Assembly (NCBI GenBank): GCA_045616485.1
Contig: JAZLGU010000042.1
Span: 7,581 to 71,580 of the forward strand
Length of the DNA: 64,000 nt
Direction: 5' to 3'
Origin: RGIG3528 sp045616485
Lineage (GTDB): Bacteria; Bacillota; Clostridia; Lachnospirales; Lachnospiraceae
A program made the translations under genes and the position numbers. Of the stretch, positions 26,134-34,368 are shown one piece after another. The notes under the pieces were generated by a model. It had not been told where the DNA came from. It saw only the letters and a program-made list of their open reading frames with translations, and made no database searches. Position 1 is the first letter of the stretch. Each line of letters starts with the position of its first letter.

Positions 26134-27066
26134 TTAAACAGAATAATCTTCCTGAAGATTCTTTGTAAGGAAATCTATGAAATCCTGCATAACCACGTCT
26201 TTGTCAGTCTCGTTCAGAATCTCATGTCTGTCATTATCATAGAGCTTAAGAGATACGTCCTTATAACCCAGTCCCTTATACTGATTGTAAAGCTCTGTAA
26301 CAGCATTGCCACAGCCACCAACAGGGTCAGACTTACCGGAAGCTATGAAAATAGGGAGATTGACTCTGGTACGCTTGATGCCCTTTGTAGCCTTCATAGC
26401 CAGCTCAGTAAGGTCATAGTAGAAAGAAGTAGTGCAAAGGAAGCCACAATAAGGATCCTCAATATACTGGTCTACTATTTTTTCATCCTTGGTCAGCCAG
26501 TCAAAAGGAGTCCTGCTGCACAGGGAAGTATATGCCTTGCCGCCGAACATGGCCTTGTCCAGGAATTTGGACCTGTGTCTGGGACCACAGAAAAACTTTA
26601 CCAGGCCTGCTGCAAAAAGACCGGCGCGACATTTTCCAACTTTTTCATAGGCTGTACCGCAAATAACTGCACAATCCATCTGATCAAAGCGCTGGATAAC
26701 ATTTCTGGTAATAATAGAACCCATGCTGTGGCCAAAAATAGCGTACTTTTCACTTCTTTTCATAGCGCTGACAGACTTGATGGCACTGACTGCATCCTCA
26801 ATAACCAGCTCTGCACCATTGCTCTCAGCAAAAAATCCCAACTCATCATCTTTGAGTGAAAGACCATGACCTCTGTGATCGTAAGTATATACATCTATCC
26901 CTACATCATTAAGCTTTTGAATAAAAAGCTCATATCTTTCATGATGCTCTGCCATACCATGAAGCAGAAGTACAGATCCTGTAACCTTTTCTGCTTCTGT
27001 TTTGTAAAAGAAAAGCCGGATTTTAGTATCTCCGGCTCCATTTATAAACAATTCTTCCATCGCCAT
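26134..27066 (-). CDS. Alpha/beta hydrolase, monoacylglycerol-lipase-like
   Basis: 310 residues. The nucleophile elbow is GHSMGS near residue 98; the oxyanion region VLLLHGMAEHHERYE and the early YDHRGHGLS are those of the monoacylglycerol lipase/lysophospholipase group. The catalytic Asp is probably in SGKSDPVGG and the His in NDRHEILNE. Soluble; no signal peptide. The substrate is probably a lipid monoester, but this is inferred. AAGGAG lies 8 bases before the ATG. The response-regulator-like gene ends 12 bases upstream, so they may share a transcript. Confidence 0.85.
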   Translation of the reverse strand: MAMEELFINGAGDTKIRLFFYKTEAEKVTGSVLLLHGMAEHHERYELFIQKLNDVGIDVYTYDHRGHGLSLKDDELGFFAESNGAELVIEDAVSAIKSVSAMKRSEKYAIFGHSMGSIITRNVIQRFDQMDCAVICGTAYEKVGKCRAGLFAAGLVKFFCGPRHRSKFLDKAMFGGKAYTSLCSRTPFDWLTKDEKIVDQYIEDPYCGFLCTTSFYYDLTELAMKATKGIKRTRVNLPIFIASGKSDPVGGCGNAVTELYNQYKGLGYKDVSLKLYDNDRHEILNETDKDVVMQDFIDFLTKNLQEDYSV

Positions 27067-27078
27067 ATTATGATCTCC

Positions 27079-27423
27079 TTAGATTGCTACTGTATGACGA
27101 ACAGACTCCTTGGTAACAGGCTTCAGCAAATAATCATTAACATGCATACGCCAAGCGTCTACCGCATAATCTGTGCAGTCTGCAATAAGATTAACCACTA
27201 CTTTTTTATTGGTCTTTCTAAGAGCCTCAGTGAGCGCAAAGCCGGAAGTAGTAGGCATCTCAACGTCTGCATAGCATACGTCCACCTTCTTCTCCTCTGC
27301 ATAGCCCAGAGCATGCTGAGGGTCTTCAAACCCAATCACTATATCTTTAGGATAAACAGCCTTTACACAGCTGATAAGATTCTTTAATTCTTTCTTGTTG
27401 TTTTGAACAAGAACAATTACCAT
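27079..27423 (-). CDS. Stand-alone receiver-domain protein with altered acidic pocket
   Basis: About 114 residues, one receiver (REC) domain with no output domain. The expected phospho-Asp is kept (YADVEMP), as is the C-terminal Lys (LLKPV). The two acidic residues that hold magnesium at the end of strand 1 are replaced: MVIVLVQNN instead of a DD pair, and the switch Thr is Ile/Ala (LIADC). It may be a pseudo-receiver that signals by binding, not phosphorylation. The ATG at 27423 follows GGAGG at 5 bases. It lies just upstream of the hydrolase and downstream of a receiver-SARP regulator to which it is similar (YLLKPV, DAWRMH versus DAFKMH). Confidence 0.75.
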   Translation of the reverse strand: MVIVLVQNNKKELKNLISCVKAVYPKDIVIGFEDPQHALGYAEEKKVDVCYADVEMPTTSGFALTEALRKTNKKVVVNLIADCTDYAVDAWRMHVNDYLLKPVTKESVRHTVAI

Positions 27424-27578
27424 ACGATCCTCCAGTCCGACCCTCAAGTCTAATAAATATGATGGGCTATCTGGTTATGTACAAAGTGGGTAAAACACCC
27501 GAAAATAAGCAATTAAACTACCTTATCCGAACCCTTAGATAAGTTGTAAAATCATTACCCGTGCCCTGAAAACGAACG

Positions 27579-27592
27579 AGTAAAATTTTACT
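27579..27592. promoter_or_regulatory. Perfect 14-bp AT-rich palindrome between the two regulator genes
   Basis: AGTAAAATTTTACT. The surrounding 272 bases (27424-27695) are AT-rich with small inverted repeats such as GTAC/GTAC and GGGT/ACCC but no clear promoter or terminator. Confidence 0.3.
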
Positions 27593-27695
27593 AAAATATG
27601 TACTACAAAAGTACACCAAATTTACTGTAAAATCAAGTAACTTAACAAAGTTTCGTAAAAAAATTTAAACTTTTTTCTTGAGATAATTATAACAA

Positions 27696-28517
27696 TTACT
27701 TATGAGCCTTCTCCATAAGGTCTGCATTGGTCATTTCGGCCCAGCTGTACTGAGCCATGTACTCTCCGCGGTAGGAATTGATGGCTATCGTATCACCCTT
27801 GTAAAAGTCGTATACATCGCATTTTATTTTGTTTGGATCAATAGCAATTTGATTCCAGGTCTTAACAATAACATTTCCTACTCCCAGATCCTTAAAGGTC
27901 TTTTTCATACTGGAAATAATGGTATGTGCCTGATTCAGCGTGGTCTTGTCTGTAGGCCTGTCTTCCCAAAGTACTCCTACTATCTCTCCGGTCTTTACTG
28001 CAGCTCCCGCTCTGTCAACTAAGAAAGCAAAGAGCTCTTTAGCTTTTTCCCTGGAAAAAGCTACCTGGTGGCCATCAACATATACCTGGAAATTACCAAA
28101 GGTCTGAACCTTAACTTCTTTATTGGAGCCGGTCAAACTGCTTTTCCAGTCCTGATTGGTAGCATCTAAAGTCTCTGTTATATTTTTAGCCTCTACCGGC
28201 TTAAGCAGGTATCCCACGGCATGCATTTTGAAAGCATCGTAGGCATATTCTGAATAAGCGGTACAAAAAATGATCCTGGTATCCGGCTGAATATCCTTAA
28301 TCTTCTTCGCCAGCTCTATGCCTGTCATGCCTCTCAGGTTAATGTCAAGAAAAGCATAATCAAGTTTCTCGTCATGTGCTTTTAAATCGCTGGCATAATT
28401 GATAGCGTCACAACAGGACTCATAACCCACGATCTCCTCATCAGGAAACACCTTTCCGAGCTCCACAAGCATATCTTCCAGAATCAATCTCTCATCGTCT
28501 ACTGATAAAATATTCAC
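27696..28517 (-). CDS. Response regulator with receiver and SARP-type (BTAD) DNA-binding output
   Basis: About 273 residues. The receiver domain (1-120) has the acidic pair VDDE, phospho-Asp in YAFLDINLRG, Thr in FCTAYSEYA and Lys in LLKPVE. From about residue 135 a winged-helix OmpR/SARP-like domain (VQTFGNFQVYVDGHQVAFSREKAKELFAFL) is followed by a bacterial transcriptional activation-like helical region. No histidine kinase gene is in the window, so it is an orphan here. The start is the GTG at 28517 with GAGGAGAG upstream. Its promoter is preceded by a 15-bp palindrome that may be an operator. Confidence 0.88.
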   Translation of the reverse strand: MNILSVDDERLILEDMLVELGKVFPDEEIVGYESCCDAINYASDLKAHDEKLDYAFLDINLRGMTGIELAKKIKDIQPDTRIIFCTAYSEYAYDAFKMHAVGYLLKPVEAKNITETLDATNQDWKSSLTGSNKEVKVQTFGNFQVYVDGHQVAFSREKAKELFAFLVDRAGAAVKTGEIVGVLWEDRPTDKTTLNQAHTIISSMKKTFKDLGVGNVIVKTWNQIAIDPNKIKCDVYDFYKGDTIAINSYRGEYMAQYSWAEMTNADLMEKAHK

Positions 28518-28662
28518 GAATAATCTCTCCTCTGCATACCCCAAATTGGCAAAACAGTGTCGGCTCATCCTGAGCCACCTCTTGCTCCCTCGAGTAGAGA
28601 TTTTACCATCAAACAGCTATCTAGACAACCCACTTTAGACTTTTTTAATACTCTTTTCTAAT

Positions 28663-28691
28663 CTATAATATATATGTAACAAATAAGTCAA
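28663..28691 (-). promoter_or_regulatory. Probable sigma-A promoter of the receiver-SARP gene
   Basis: TTGACT, 17 bases, TTATAG on the minus strand, giving a leader of about 140 bases. Confidence 0.45.
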
Positions 28692-28695
28692 CTTT

Positions 28696-28710
28696 TGCGC
28701 AAATTGCGCA
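28696..28710. promoter_or_regulatory. 15-bp palindromic operator candidate
   Basis: TGCGCAAATTGCGCA, perfect apart from the central base, four bases upstream of the -35 box of the receiver-SARP gene. Confidence 0.5.
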
Positions 28711-28734
28711 CTTCCAACTAGTCCGATAGTCCTA

Positions 28735-28959
28735 TTAAACTCCCTCCTCCAGATCATCATAGCGCTCAAGGCTCATAAGAATTTCTTCCGTTGCTCGGAC
28801 CTCTGTTGCCCTCATGGTATCATCCAATCCTGTAAGAGCGGCAAAGGGAGAAAACTGACATGCTCTTTCCACCATGCCCATGTGCTTACGGGTAGCAGAC
28901 TGGTGATGGGGCAGATCAATAATGTCTCCGTATTTTTTTAGTACATCTGCCTTACTCAT
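28735..28959 (-). CDS. YolD-like small protein
   Basis: 74 residues. YGDIIDLPHHQSATRKHMG and RACQFSPFAALTGLDD match the YolD-like family of small proteins encoded beside Y-family polymerases in Firmicutes. Function is unproven; a role as accessory or inhibitor of the lesion-bypass polymerase has been suggested from gene linkage. The start overlaps the polymerase stop by four bases (ATGA type), implying coupled translation. Confidence 0.8.
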   Translation of the reverse strand: MSKADVLKKYGDIIDLPHHQSATRKHMGMVERACQFSPFAALTGLDDTMRATEVRATEEILMSLERYDDLEEGV

Positions 28960-30509
28960 CCCTTGTGACCTCCTACCTCTCCGTTTCTTTCTATAGTAGT
29001 AGCACCCTCTTCAAAATTCATTCCTCTAAGCACTGCATTTTTCCCGAATTTCTTCTTAATTTCCAGAATGGCCTTCTGCATATTTTTTTCACGCTCCTCC
29101 ATTCTGTCCCTCTCTTCCCTTTCTCGCTCAATCTCTGATATATCTGTAAAAAGGGACAACTGGGTAAACTCTTCCTTTTCAGCTCTTCTTTTCTTTCCTT
29201 CACTTTCCGGGATAACATGATTGGCAGTAATATTTAATCTTCTTACAGTGAGATTTTTGTCTACAATAGTAGAGAAAAGCTCTATGGTCTTCTTCATTAT
29301 AATGCTTGTGCTGGAGGTAAAGCCATCCAGATTTACAGAGCCATGAGCAGGCTTTGGTACTGCTCTTCCGTAGTGGTCAGTAGTCACCTCACCCTTGTAG
29401 AATTTTGCTTTATAGGGGTCTGTCAGATTCTCATTATCATATCCCACCTGAAGCACTATCTGATCGCACACCAGACATTTATCCACCAGGTCCAAAGCCA
29501 GAAGGTCTGCCATTTCTTTAATGATAAGTAAAGCCTTGTCATACTCATAAGGGCTTTTCAGTACCTGTCCTGATGAAAGGCTGTTATTTTCCGGTCGGTA
29601 TGCCTTTATATCACATATCCTGGCCGGCTCCCAGCCCCAGGCATGGTCAATAAGCAGCTCTGCATTCACGCCAAAAAGTCTGTATAAAAGCGCTTCGTTA
29701 TGGTATTCGTTTTCTTTTCCCAGGGAGCATCTGCAGACATCTCCCAAAGTATACATACCATACTGCTCCAGCTTTTTCGAGATCCCCCGTCCTATACGCC
29801 AAAAGTCTGTTAACGGCCTGTGATCCCACAGCTGTTCTCTAAAACTTCTCTCATCCAGCTGTGCTATACGCACACCATTTTCGTCTGCCGGGATGTGCTT
29901 GGCTACAATATCCATGGCTACCTTGCATAGGAACATATTGGTGCCTATACCTGCTGTGGCTGTAATCCCGGTAGTATCCAGTATCTCCAGTATCATCTTC
30001 ATTGCCAGCTCGCGGGCTTCCATATGATAAGTATTAAGGTAAGCTGTCACATCCATGAAGACCTCATCAACGGAATAAATATGCAGGTCTTCCGGTGCTA
30101 TATACTTAAGATAAACATTATAGACCATATTGCTATACTTCATGTAAAGCTTCATCCTGGGAGTAGCAGCAATATAGTCCAATTCCAGAGAGGAATCAGC
30201 AGTAAGCTCCGGTGCCATATAGCTTTTTCCGGAAAAAACACGGTGCGGTGCAGCTAATAATCTTGCAGCATTTACCTCCTTAACCTTTTGTACCACCTCA
30301 AAAAGACGTGCTCTGCCGGGTATGCCATAAGCCTTTAAGCTGGGAGAAACCGCAAGACAAATAGTCTTTTCCGTACGGCTTACGTCAGCTACCACAAGAT
30401 TAGTAGTAAGTGGGTCCAACCCACGTTCATGACATTCTACCGATGCGTAAAAAGACTTTAAGTCTATGGCTATATATGTTCTATTTTCAGAATTGATTAT
30501 ATTATCCAT
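28956..30509 (-). CDS. Y-family translesion DNA polymerase (UvrX/UmuC-like)
   Basis: 517 residues. The catalytic palm has IAIDLKSFYASVEC near residue 13 and YSVDEVFMDVT near 148, both typical of the UvrX/ImpB-MucB-SamB branch, with SRTEKTICLAVSPSLKAYGIPG. A C-terminal little-finger domain and an acidic/basic tail follow. It would copy past DNA damage at low fidelity. The ATG lies almost at the predicted transcription start and has no Shine-Dalgarno sequence, suggesting a leaderless mRNA. No LexA-type GAAC-N4-GTTC box is visible upstream. It pairs with the YolD-like gene. Confidence 0.92.
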   Translation of the reverse strand: MDNIINSENRTYIAIDLKSFYASVECHERGLDPLTTNLVVADVSRTEKTICLAVSPSLKAYGIPGRARLFEVVQKVKEVNAARLLAAPHRVFSGKSYMAPELTADSSLELDYIAATPRMKLYMKYSNMVYNVYLKYIAPEDLHIYSVDEVFMDVTAYLNTYHMEARELAMKMILEILDTTGITATAGIGTNMFLCKVAMDIVAKHIPADENGVRIAQLDERSFREQLWDHRPLTDFWRIGRGISKKLEQYGMYTLGDVCRCSLGKENEYHNEALLYRLFGVNAELLIDHAWGWEPARICDIKAYRPENNSLSSGQVLKSPYEYDKALLIIKEMADLLALDLVDKCLVCDQIVLQVGYDNENLTDPYKAKFYKGEVTTDHYGRAVPKPAHGSVNLDGFTSSTSIIMKKTIELFSTIVDKNLTVRRLNITANHVIPESEGKKRRAEKEEFTQLSLFTDISEIEREREERDRMEEREKNMQKAILEIKKKFGKNAVLRGMNFEEGATTIERNGEVGGHKG

Positions 30510-30515
30510 AGGATA

Positions 30516-30544
30516 AATATGCTATTTTTTTTAACTTTTGTCAA
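30516..30544 (-). promoter_or_regulatory. Promoter of the Y-family polymerase, start point near the ATG
   Basis: TTGACA, 17 bases, CATATT on the minus strand. The -10 ends 6 bases before the start codon at 30509. Confidence 0.55.
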
Positions 30545-30569
30545 TGGGACCTGTCATGCAAACAAGTGA

Positions 30570-30608
30570 AAAAAAAGCAAAAAATGCCCGGCAGAAAAAT
30601 CTGCCGGG
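30570..30608 (-). terminator. Terminator of serC-serA
   Basis: CCCGGCAG/CTGCCGGG with a 6-base loop at 30587-30608; the minus strand continues CATTTTTTGC and a second run of T. Confidence 0.9.
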
Positions 30609-30629
30609 AATTTATGAGATTATCTGAAA

Positions 30630-31790
30630 TTATTTGATTACTCTTACTTTACGTACACCGTCAATTTTTTTAATTGCCTCAATAAGCTCGTCTGTGGCAG
30701 CTGCCAGATCCAGCACGGTATATGCGCTGTCTCCCTTGGATTTATTGACCATGTTATCGATATTAATGCCACATGCTGAAAATACGCCGGTAAACTGTGC
30801 CAACATGTTAGGAATGTTTTTATGAAGTATGCAGACTCTGGCATTACTACGGCATACCCCCGCATCAACTGCAGGATAATTAACAGAATTGGTGATATTA
30901 CCGTTTTCCAAATAATCTACTATCTGCTTTACAGCCATAGCTGCACAGTTGTCCTCAGACTCCTCGGTGGATGCACCAAGATGAGGGATGGCTATGGTAT
31001 TTGGCATATTGGCACTCTTAGGATTCGGGAAGTCTGTTACATATTTTTTCACCTTACCTGCTTTTAATGCCTCGGCCATATCATCATCATTTACCAAAAG
31101 ATCACGGGCAAAATTCAGTATAACAACCCCGTTTTTCATCATCTTTATGGCTTCTGCGTTAATCATGCCCTTTGTATCCTCCAGAAGAGGTACGTGAACA
31201 GTGATGTAATCGCACTTTTTATAAATTTCTTCTCTGGTCTTAACAGCTCTTACTGCAGTAGAAAGCTTCCATGCGTTTTCTACGGAAATAAATGGGTCGC
31301 AGCCATATACTTCCATGCCAAGAGCAGCGGCAGCATTGGCTACAAGAACACCAATGGCACCCAGTCCGATAACGCCCAGCTTTTTACCGGTAATCTCGGT
31401 ACCTGCGTAATTGGACTTGCCCTTCTCCACCATTTTAGCGATGTCTCCTTCATCCTTAATGGTTTTGACCCAGTCAATACCACCGGTAACATCACGTGCT
31501 GCCAGCAGCATGCCTGCTATTACCAGCTCCTTAACGCCATTGGCATTGGCACCCGGGGTATTGAATACCACAATACCATTTTCTGCACAGCGTTCCAAAG
31601 GAATATTGTTTACACCTGCACCTGCTCGTGCTATAGCAGCCAGTTTATTTTTAAACTCCATATCGTGCATGGTAGCTGAGCGGACAAGTACTGCATCTGC
31701 CTCTTCCATAGTGTCTACAGCCTGATAAGCCTCGGTAAAATTACAGGTACCGGCTTTACTGATTTTATTTAAGCAATAGTAATTGTACAT
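30630..31790 (-). CDS. serA: D-3-phosphoglycerate dehydrogenase
   Basis: 386 residues. NAD-dependent oxidation of 3-phosphoglycerate, first step of serine synthesis. The Rossmann motif GVIGLGAIGVLVANAAAALG lies near residue 140 (shown as GLGAIG), with NFARDLLV for the conserved Arg and IAIPHLGASTEESEDNCA holding the catalytic His. A short ACT-like domain (CILHKNIPNMLAQFTGVFS) ends the protein, so it is the compact form with possible serine feedback. It starts two bases after serC and shares its transcript and terminator. Confidence 0.95.
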   Translation of the reverse strand: MYNYYCLNKISKAGTCNFTEAYQAVDTMEEADAVLVRSATMHDMEFKNKLAAIARAGAGVNNIPLERCAENGIVVFNTPGANANGVKELVIAGMLLAARDVTGGIDWVKTIKDEGDIAKMVEKGKSNYAGTEITGKKLGVIGLGAIGVLVANAAAALGMEVYGCDPFISVENAWKLSTAVRAVKTREEIYKKCDYITVHVPLLEDTKGMINAEAIKMMKNGVVILNFARDLLVNDDDMAEALKAGKVKKYVTDFPNPKSANMPNTIAIPHLGASTEESEDNCAAMAVKQIVDYLENGNITNSVNYPAVDAGVCRSNARVCILHKNIPNMLAQFTGVFSACGINIDNMVNKSKGDSAYTVLDLAAATDELIEAIKKIDGVRKVRVIK

Positions 31791-31792
31791 GA

Positions 31793-32881
31793 TTAAGCCT
31801 CCCCATTCTCTTCTTCAAATTTTTTCATGAAGTCTACCAATGCTATAACGCCTTCAATAGGCATCGCATTGTAGATGGAAGCTCTCATACCGCCTACAGT
31901 CCTGTGGCCCTTAAGATTCTCGAAACCTGCAGCCTTTGCCTCTTTTACAAACTTGGCATCCAGCTCTTCATTACCTGTAACAAAGGGAACATTCATAAGT
32001 GATCTGTCAGCAGGTGTAACCGTACCTTTGAAAAGCTTGGACTGATCCAGAAAATCATAAAGAATCTTGGCCTTCTCTTCATTATGTTTCTTCATAGCCT
32101 CCAGGCCGCCCATTTTCTTGAGCCACTTGAAGACCTTGCCACAAATGTAAATGCCATATGCAGGAGGAGTATTGTAAAGAGATGCATTATCTGCATGAAT
32201 TTTATACTTAAGCATGGTAGGAGTGCCGGGTAAGGTATCCTCTGTAATAAGGTCCTCACGAATAATAACAATAACAACACCTGCAGGGCCTACGTTCTTC
32301 TGTACACCGCCATAGATGATGCCATACTTTGTAACGTCCACCGGCTCGGACAGGAAGCAGGAAGAAACGTCTGCCACCAGAGTTTTTCCTTTTGTATCTG
32401 GTAAAGTCTTATACTTTGTACCATAGATAGTGTTGTTTTCACAGATGTAAACATAGTCCATATCATCTGTAATAGGCAGATCTGAGCAGTCAGGAATGTA
32501 GGAGAAAGTCTTATCCTCTGAAGACGCCAGCTTTACAGCATCACCGTAGATCTTTGCTTCCTGAAATGCCTTCTTTGCCCACTGACCGGTAATAATATAA
32601 CCAGCCTTTTTATTTTTCATAAGGTTCATAGGAATCATGGCAAACTGCTGGGATGCACCACCCTGTAAAAACAGCACCTTATAATTGTCAGGAATATTCA
32701 TGAGATCGCGAAGATCCTGCTCTGCTGTCTGAATGATAGCCTCATATGCTTTACTACGATGGCTCATCTCCATAACTGACATGCCTGTGCCATTGTAATC
32801 CAGCATCTCTGCTGCTGCTTCCTTAAGTACCTCTTCCGGTAAAACTGCCGGACCTGCTGAAAAATTGTAAACTCGACCCAT
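31793..32881 (-). CDS. serC: Phosphoserine aminotransferase
   Basis: 362 residues. PLP-dependent transfer of an amino group from glutamate to 3-phosphohydroxypyruvate. The start VYNFSAGPAVLPEEVL and LFLQGGASQQFAMIPMNL are family signatures; the PLP lysine is in YGGVQKNVGPAG; the C-terminal GHRTVGGMRASIYNAMP completes it. GGAGG lies 7 bases before the ATG. First gene of a two-gene serine operon, under a clear promoter with a leader of about 120 bases. Confidence 0.96.
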   Translation of the reverse strand: MGRVYNFSAGPAVLPEEVLKEAAAEMLDYNGTGMSVMEMSHRSKAYEAIIQTAEQDLRDLMNIPDNYKVLFLQGGASQQFAMIPMNLMKNKKAGYIITGQWAKKAFQEAKIYGDAVKLASSEDKTFSYIPDCSDLPITDDMDYVYICENNTIYGTKYKTLPDTKGKTLVADVSSCFLSEPVDVTKYGIIYGGVQKNVGPAGVVIVIIREDLITEDTLPGTPTMLKYKIHADNASLYNTPPAYGIYICGKVFKWLKKMGGLEAMKKHNEEKAKILYDFLDQSKLFKGTVTPADRSLMNVPFVTGNEELDAKFVKEAKAAGFENLKGHRTVGGMRASIYNAMPIEGVIALVDFMKKFEEENGEA

Positions 32882-33004
32882 AAATAAACCTCCGATTCCG
32901 CAGACCTAGGTCACCAAACCTGCTATTTTTAATACTTTCATCCTCTTTAGCCCGCGTGGAACAAGATTCTGATTTTATCACTTTGACGCGCTAAATTGAT
33001 GCTG
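32882..33004 (-). other. Structured leader of the serCA mRNA
   Basis: Between the predicted start point and serC lie about 120 bases with pairing TAGCGCG/CGCGGGCTA, an inner GAT/ATC, and a GACCTAGGTC palindrome close to the ribosome-binding site. It matches no riboswitch or T-box I can recognise. Confidence 0.35.
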
Positions 33005-33010
33005 TGATAC

Positions 33011-33038
33011 ATTGTAACATTATTAAAGTAAAAGTCAA
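33011..33038 (-). promoter_or_regulatory. Sigma-A promoter of serCA
   Basis: TTGACT, 16 bases, TACAAT on the minus strand. Confidence 0.7.
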
Positions 33039-33060
33039 GAGGTTATTTTAGAAAAATTTA

Positions 33061-33090
33061 ACAAAAAAGAGAGCCTTAACCGACTCTCTT
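33061..33090 (-). terminator. Terminator overlapping the HD-GYP stop codon
   Basis: AAGAGAG/CTCTCTT around a 10-base loop (33067-33090) followed on the minus strand by a run of T. Confidence 0.7.
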
Positions 33091-33815
33091 CAAATAAGCT
33101 CCTGACTGGATAAGAGAACTGCTCTAAGACGTTCCTCAGCGAATCCTGCCAGGGCTTTTTCTATTTTCATTTCTTCTTCCAAAAAGACTTCAATAATCTC
33201 AGGCTGGAAGGCTTTGCCGCTGTCCTGTGCCATGATTTTCAAAGTTTCTTCGTGTGATAATGGAGCCTTGTAGGTACGGGCTGAAGTCAAGGCATCATAT
33301 ACGTCGGCAACAGCCACTATACGGGCAGATAAAGGAATCTCATCGCCCTTAAGCCCTTTCGGATATCCACTACCATCCCATTTCTCATGGTGGTAAAGAC
33401 AGACCTCTCTGCCAAAGTCCAGGAAAGTCTCGTGCCCGATTGTCTTGATCGCTCTGTCCAGCACCTCCGCCCCGAAAGTAGTATGCATATGGAGATACTC
33501 AATGATATCGCTATGGCTCTCCTGATTAAAACGGGTCTTACCCTTAAGCACTGAGTCCCTGATCCCCACCTTGCCTATGTCGTGAATAACGGAGCTGCGC
33601 CTAAGGTCCCGGATAAAATCGTCATCGATTTCCGGAAAGATTTTTTTCTCCTGTAAGGCCAGGGCCAGTATATGAGCATATTCTGTCACTCTCTTGGAAT
33701 GGCCACCGGTCAGACCATCGCGCATTTCCAGCAGGTCTGTAAGGCTCTCGGAAAGAGCATCGTATATAATCTCTATTTCCTCTGCTTCTGTATGATACTG
33801 TTTATTTGCGGTCAT
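33090..33815 (-). CDS. HD-GYP domain protein, probable c-di-GMP phosphodiesterase
   Basis: About 241 residues, a single HD-GYP domain without receiver or membrane segments. Metal-binding HDIGKVGIRDSVL and the diagnostic HHEKWDGSGYPKGLKG are present, with the preceding GGHSKRVTEYA. HD-GYP enzymes hydrolyse c-di-GMP, a signal between motility and attachment. The start is the ATG at 33815 (AGGAGGGTGGG upstream); the in-frame ATG at 33869 would lie upstream of the predicted transcription start. Single gene with own promoter and terminator. Confidence 0.9.
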   Translation of the reverse strand: MTANKQYHTEAEEIEIIYDALSESLTDLLEMRDGLTGGHSKRVTEYAHILALALQEKKIFPEIDDDFIRDLRRSSVIHDIGKVGIRDSVLKGKTRFNQESHSDIIEYLHMHTTFGAEVLDRAIKTIGHETFLDFGREVCLYHHEKWDGSGYPKGLKGDEIPLSARIVAVADVYDALTSARTYKAPLSHEETLKIMAQDSGKAFQPEIIEVFLEEEMKIEKALAGFAEERLRAVLLSSQELI

Positions 33816-33854
33816 CTTCAGTCCCACCCTCCTGATACGGAGATATTTTTGTAA

Positions 33855-33883
33855 ATTATATATCAGCACTATATAAGGGTCAA
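33855..33883 (-). promoter_or_regulatory. Strong sigma-A promoter of the HD-GYP gene
   Basis: TTGACC, 17 bases, TATAAT on the minus strand. Confidence 0.75.
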
Positions 33884-33910
33884 GTATATATAACTCACCA
33901 TTCTTTTGCT

Positions 33911-34204
33911 CTATCTTTTATTAATCATTTCCAAAATAGATTTATGTTGCATTCTCTCTAAATGTACAATCTCATCTGCATATTTACTTGCCAGCACCGA
34001 ATCATGAGTAACTGCTATCACAAGCCTATCTTTAGCTACATTACTAAGTAAATTAAATATAAATTTGCTATTTTTCTCATCAAGATTTCCTGTAGGCTCA
34101 TCAGCAAAGATTATCTGAGCATCTTTTATTAAAGCCCTAGCTATAGCTACTCTTTGCTTTTGTCCTCCGCTTAATTCATTTACATTTTTACCTAAAACTA
34201 TGAG
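33911..34204 (-). pseudogene. ABC-transporter ATPase remnant (C-terminal third)
   Basis: An open frame of about 97 codons lacking a start encodes the C-terminal part of a LolD/MacB-type ABC ATPase: the signature NELSGGQKQRVAIARAL, Walker B IIFADEPTGNLD and the switch region IAVTHDSVLA. Walker A and the first half are missing; an in-frame stop (34205-34207) directly precedes the homology. Codon use is markedly AT-rich (TTA, ATA, GTA, AAA) compared with neighbours, suggesting an acquired gene later truncated. Partner permease is absent. Not expected to be functional. Confidence 0.85.
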
Positions 34205-34314
34205 CTAGGGAAAGCGTAATAGCGTGTGTCTTTTCCATTCCGTTTGATACTATTCGAGTTACCTTATCTGTAGATGGGTCGGGAACTCTTGTATAAGTCC
34301 CCTCGTTATTTGCA
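34205..34314. other. Unassigned stretch between the ABC remnant and efp
   Basis: About 110 bases with no gene I can support. On the minus strand a short open frame runs into the remnant junction, but it continues through the efp terminator and has no start, so it is more likely debris left by the event that truncated the ABC gene. Confidence 0.4.
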
Positions 34315-34348
34315 CAAAAAATGGGGGGGCAAAGGTATTACCCTCCCA
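34315..34348 (-). terminator. Terminator of efp
   Basis: TGGGAGGG pairs with CCCCCCCA (one mismatch) around a 11-base loop, followed on the minus strand by six T. Confidence 0.8.
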
Positions 34349-34368
34349 TCTAATATCATTATTTTCAA

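Noticed and set aside
26044..26859. A 271-codon plus-strand open frame
   Set aside because: Mostly antisense to the alpha/beta hydrolase; it begins inside a promoter and terminator and has no family motifs.
30480..30586. A LexA/SOS box at the Y-family polymerase promoter
   Set aside because: No GAAC-N4-GTTC pattern is present in the upstream bases.
34205..34340. Short minus-strand frame reading into the ABC remnant
   Set aside because: No start codon with a ribosome-binding site, crosses the efp terminator hairpin, and I could not match it to a protein.
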